The notes beneath the pieces are model-generated. The model saw nothing but the letters and a program-made list of their open reading frames with translations, was not told where the DNA came from and did not search any database. This document shows, piece after piece, positions 15,905 through 17,938 of a DNA stretch of 17,938 nt. The position numbers and the translations under genes were made by a program. The stretch covers positions 1 to 17,938 of the forward strand of contig RFHX01000167.1 of assembly GCA_003695725.1 (NCBI GenBank), in the 5' to 3' direction. Source of the DNA: Candidatus Schekmanbacteria bacterium (lineage in GTDB: Bacteria > Schekmanbacteria > GWA2-38-11 > J061). How positions within the stretch are numbered: position 1 is the first letter of the stretch; each line of letters starts with the position of its first letter.

Positions 15905-16177
15905 TTATGGTTGAGCGTTTAATTTGGCAACTCTTTTTGCAATACGAGAAATTTTTCGGGATGCAGTATTGCGATGCAAAATTCCTTTTGTAACAGCTTT
16001 ATCAATAACCGGAATAGCTGTTTTTAGAGCTTTTTCAGCAGATTCTTTGTCACCTGCATTACAAAATTCTATAACCTTACGCACTTCTGTCCTTATCCGG
16101 CTCTTGTAAGCTTTATTTCTCAATCTATTTCTTTCGTTTTGCCGAATCCTTTTTGCTGTTGATTTATCCTTTGGCAA
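15905..16177 (-). CDS. rpsT: Ribosomal protein S20
   Basis: This is a 90-residue basic protein typical of S20. It has KSTAKRIRQNERNRLRNK at the start, KVIEFCNAGDKESAEKAL in the middle and GILHRNTASRKISRIAKRV near the C-terminus. It binds 16S rRNA in the 30S body. The initiation codon is TTG at 16177, preceded seven bases upstream by AAGGAG (16190-16185). The S20 gene of Escherichia coli also starts with TTG, where this is tied to translational autoregulation. It is convergent with lptE, ten bases apart, as expected for the frequent leuS-lptE-rpsT neighbourhood, but holA is not present. Confidence 0.96.
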   Translation of the reverse strand: MPKDKSTAKRIRQNERNRLRNKAYKSRIRTEVRKVIEFCNAGDKESAEKALKTAIPVIDKAVTKGILHRNTASRKISRIAKRVAKLNAQP

Positions 16178-16184
16178 ATCTCAT

Positions 16185-16190
16185 CTCCTT
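16185..16190 (-). promoter_or_regulatory. rpsT: Shine-Dalgarno site that fixes the TTG start of rpsT
   Basis: AAGGAG on the minus strand is separated by seven bases (ATGAGAT) from TTG at 16177. The ATG inside the spacer starts one frame off, abuts the site too closely and meets a stop after six codons, so TTG is the real start. Confidence 0.8.
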
Positions 16191-16216
16191 ATGTAAAAAA
16201 CTCTCTTTTTAGGAGG

Positions 16217-16242
16217 AAGTTTAATAGCATAATATTAAACTT
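16217..16242. repeat. Perfect 10-bp inverted repeat overlapping the rpsT promoter
   Basis: AAGTTTAATA (16217-16226) and TATTAAACTT (16233-16242) are exact complements with a 6-base spacer. They fill the -35/-10 spacer and cover the -10 of rpsT. It is a candidate operator; chance is possible given the AT-rich sequence. Confidence 0.5.
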
Positions 16243-16248
16243 TGTCAA
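16221..16248 (-). promoter_or_regulatory. Promoter of rpsT
   Basis: On the minus strand, TTGACA (16248-16243), a 16-base spacer and TATTAA (16226-16221) precede the rpsT start by about 45 bases. The -35 is perfect and the -10 matches 4 of 6. Confidence 0.6.
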
Positions 16249-16287
16249 GCAACATTATTGCTGAAATATCAAAATTGCACATAAGCA

Positions 16288-17938
16288 TTATTTGACGATT
16301 TTCATTCTTTTTTTCGAGACTTTTAAATTATTGTCTTCGTTGGATTCCTCGACTGAATCTTTGCTGTCACAATATGCCTTCAAATAGAAACTGCCCTTTT
16401 TAAATTTCCTTGGTATTTTCCATTTCTTCTTCAGGACACGAATTTTTCCTTTTTTCATTTTTTTTACTTTTTTTGTACCTAATAAAATATCCTCTGAAAG
16501 AATTTGTGAACTATTATCCTTTGATAAATAGAAGGACAATTCAGTTGAACTAGCGCCAAAAGAACCTACATTTTTCACGATACATTTGAAAACTGCTTTC
16601 CTACCCCGTTTGACCTTACGAGGAATTTTTAATGAAGTAATCTTAAGGTCGGCTTTACTAATGACATTCGACACTGTTACATTTACAGCATCAGAATTGA
16701 AAAATCCCTTATCATCTTTAACCGTAAGAATAAATGCTAATGTTTCTGAATCTGTATCAATTGAAGGCGCAGTAAAAGAAATTTTAGAAGATGTCGTATC
16801 AGATATGACTACTGAACTGCCTGATGTTTGCACCCAATCATAAGAAACTATAGTTCCGTCCGGATCAGATGAATTTGAGCCATCTAATGTCACTGTATCA
16901 CCTTCATTCACTGTCAAATCACTGCCTGCATCAGCAATGGGAACTTGATTGTCTGTAAGGTCGAGATTTGCCGCTTTGACAGGCTTATTGCTGTCTGAAA
17001 ATGTTCCATCACCGAGCTGTCCATAGTCATTGTGTCCCCATGCCCAAACTTCCCCATTTGATTTCATCGCAATAGAAAAATAAAATCCACCATCAACCAT
17101 CTGCCAATCTGTATCAGTGCCGATTTGAACAGGTGTAATCCTATCAGTATTTGTTCCATCGCCGAGCTGTCCATAGTCATTGCGTCCCCACGCCCAAAGA
17201 GAGCCATCTCTCTTTATAGCAAGTGAATGCATACCACCACCTCTTACGATATACCAATCTTTATCATTGCCAATCTGTATTGGTGAAGTTTTATTTTCTT
17301 TTGTCCCATCGCCTATTTGCCCATAGTCATTCCTGCCCCATAACCACAGCGTTCCGTCTTCCTTGATTGCAAGGGTATGTTCATATCCAACAAATATTGA
17401 ATGCCAATCTGATTCAGTCCCTAATTGAGTTGGTGTTGTTTTATCTTCCGTTGTTCCGTCTCCAAGACTTCCCTTTCCGTTGAATCCCCACCCCCATAAT
17501 GTTCCATCATCCTTTATGGCAATTGCCTGTGCATGGCCGGCATAGACATTAGTAAAATGAGTATCCGTTATTATTGGCTGAGGGGAATCCGCGCGTGTTC
17601 CTTCGCCGCTTGTGTTATTCCCCAACTGTCCATGATTATTGTATCCCCATGTATATATTGCCCCATTATTCTGCAAGGCAGTTGAAAACCACGCTCCGCC
17701 TGATACCTCTAGCCAGCTATTATTTGAATCGATTTGAGTTGTAGTTGTTATACTATCATCACTCTTATCATTAGGCGTGTCTTTGCCATTTGTGCCATCT
17801 CCAACCTGTCCGAAGAAATTCCACCCCCATCCCCAAAGTGTACCATCTTCCTTTATCGCAATCGTATGTTTATATCCGCTTGATACTTTGCTCCATACAG
17901 TTCCTGTAGCTACTTGTACAGGAATTGATGTGGAAACA
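16288..17938 (-). CDS. Secreted RCC1-repeat beta-propeller protein with PKD-like and CARDB-like domains, C-terminal part (cut by right window edge)
   Basis: The minus-strand frame is open from the window edge to the stop at 16288, so the N-terminus is missing. A TTG at 17676 is an internal leucine, not a start. About 549 residues are visible. Six RCC1-type repeats of about 50 residues come first, with the pattern WGRNDYGQLGDGT preceded by HSLAIKRDGSLWAWG. They probably belong to a seven-bladed propeller. Next is a PKD/Ig-like domain (ADAGSDLTVNEGDTVTLDG, then SNSSDPDGTIVSYDW). The last 125 residues resemble a CARDB adhesion domain (VKNVGSFGASST, then SVEESNEDNN) and are unusually lysine-rich. 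The domain mix is typical of bacterial extracellular proteins. Function and partner are unknown. No sorting motif is seen at the C-terminus. Confidence 0.88.
   Translation of the reverse strand, partial: VSTSIPVQVATGTVWSKVSSGYKHTIAIKEDGTLWGWGWNFFGQVGDGTNGKDTPNDKSDDSITTTTQIDSNNSWLEVSGGAWFSTALQNNGAIYTWGYNNHGQLGNNTSGEGTRADSPQPIITDTHFTNVYAGHAQAIAIKDDGTLWGWGFNGKGSLGDGTTEDKTTPTQLGTESDWHSIFVGYEHTLAIKEDGTLWLWGRNDYGQIGDGTKENKTSPIQIGNDKDWYIVRGGGMHSLAIKRDGSLWAWGRNDYGQLGDGTNTDRITPVQIGTDTDWQMVDGGFYFSIAMKSNGEVWAWGHNDYGQLGDGTFSDSNKPVKAANLDLTDNQVPIADAGSDLTVNEGDTVTLDGSNSSDPDGTIVSYDWVQTSGSSVVISDTTSSKISFTAPSIDTDSETLAFILTVKDDKGFFNSDAVNVTVSNVISKADLKITSLKIPRKVKRGRKAVFKCIVKNVGSFGASSTELSFYLSKDNSSQILSEDILLGTKKVKKMKKGKIRVLKKKWKIPRKFKKGSFYLKAYCDSKDSVEESNEDNNLKVSKKRMKIVK
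17003..17498. repeat. 150-bp tandem repeats within the RCC1 coding region
   Basis: A conserved 46-base block begins at 17003, 17153, 17303 and 17453, exactly 150 bases apart (50 codons). The first two copies differ at only three of 46 positions (17003-17048 against 17153-17198). The units encode RCC1 blades; further copies above 17590 are more diverged and no longer in step. Confidence 0.8.

Noticed and set aside
15900-15915. CTCAA/TTGAG hairpin between lptE and rpsT
   Set aside because: Five-pair stem overlapping the rpsT stop, without a convincing U run on either strand.
16248-16262. AGCAA/TTGCT hairpin downstream of the RCC1 gene
   Set aside because: Short stem with no U tract, and it overlaps the rpsT -35 region.
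17676-17676. Start of the RCC1 protein at 17676
   Set aside because: The codon is TTG inside a repeat and the frame continues open with more RCC1 sequence to the window edge.

Overview
This is an AT-rich window, by eye roughly 35-37% GC, from an anaerobic diderm (Gram-negative-type) bacterium. The diderm assignment rests on a lipoprotein of the LptE family directly behind leuS. The anaerobic assignment rests on ferredoxin-linked redox genes and an ADP-forming acyl-CoA synthetase. A bacterial-type leucyl-tRNA synthetase and ribosomal protein S20 rule out an archaeon. Large secreted beta-propeller proteins (SBBP and RCC1 types) and low GC recall uncultured candidate phyla or deltaproteobacteria-like lineages, but the sequence does not settle the phylum.

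Left edge (1-1045, minus): the N-terminal part of an SBBP-repeat surface protein, cut by the window edge. Bases 1046-1249 are a divergent intergenic region with a possible promoter for the next operon.

Redox operon (1250-7203, plus): seven closely packed genes. They are a PorD-type ferredoxin subunit, a PorB-like protein whose thiamine-diphosphate motif is destroyed, a NuoE/HoxE-like [2Fe-2S] subunit, a NuoF/HydB-like NAD(H)-FMN subunit with extra clusters, a short NuoG/HoxU-like subunit, a 2[4Fe-4S] ferredoxin, and a FAD protein of the geranylgeranyl-reductase/FixC type. No PorA, PorC, hydrogenase H-cluster or molybdopterin domain is present. The set looks like a soluble NADH-linked, possibly electron-bifurcating or confurcating complex feeding a flavoenzyme through ferredoxin. 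This is the best candidate for an undescribed system in the window.

Middle (7370-12716): a DRE-TIM aldolase-type enzyme (plus), a RadC protein (minus), then an acyl-CoA dehydrogenase (minus, with a clear terminator) divergent from separate alpha and beta genes for an ADP-forming acyl-CoA synthetase (plus). The dehydrogenase has its likely catalytic glutamate in the isovaleryl-CoA dehydrogenase position. It and the synthetase could together oxidise acyl-CoA and conserve the thioester energy as ATP. Their two predicted promoters face each other in the 145-bp gap.

Right part (12828-17938): leuS and an LptE-like lipoprotein, one base apart (plus), convergent with rpsT (minus, TTG start, strong promoter overlapped by a perfect inverted repeat). 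Last comes the C-terminal part of a secreted RCC1-repeat protein with PKD-like and CARDB-like domains (minus), which runs off the right edge.

No tRNA, rRNA, CRISPR array, insertion sequence or phage gene was recognised. No gene-free stretch exceeds 300 bases.
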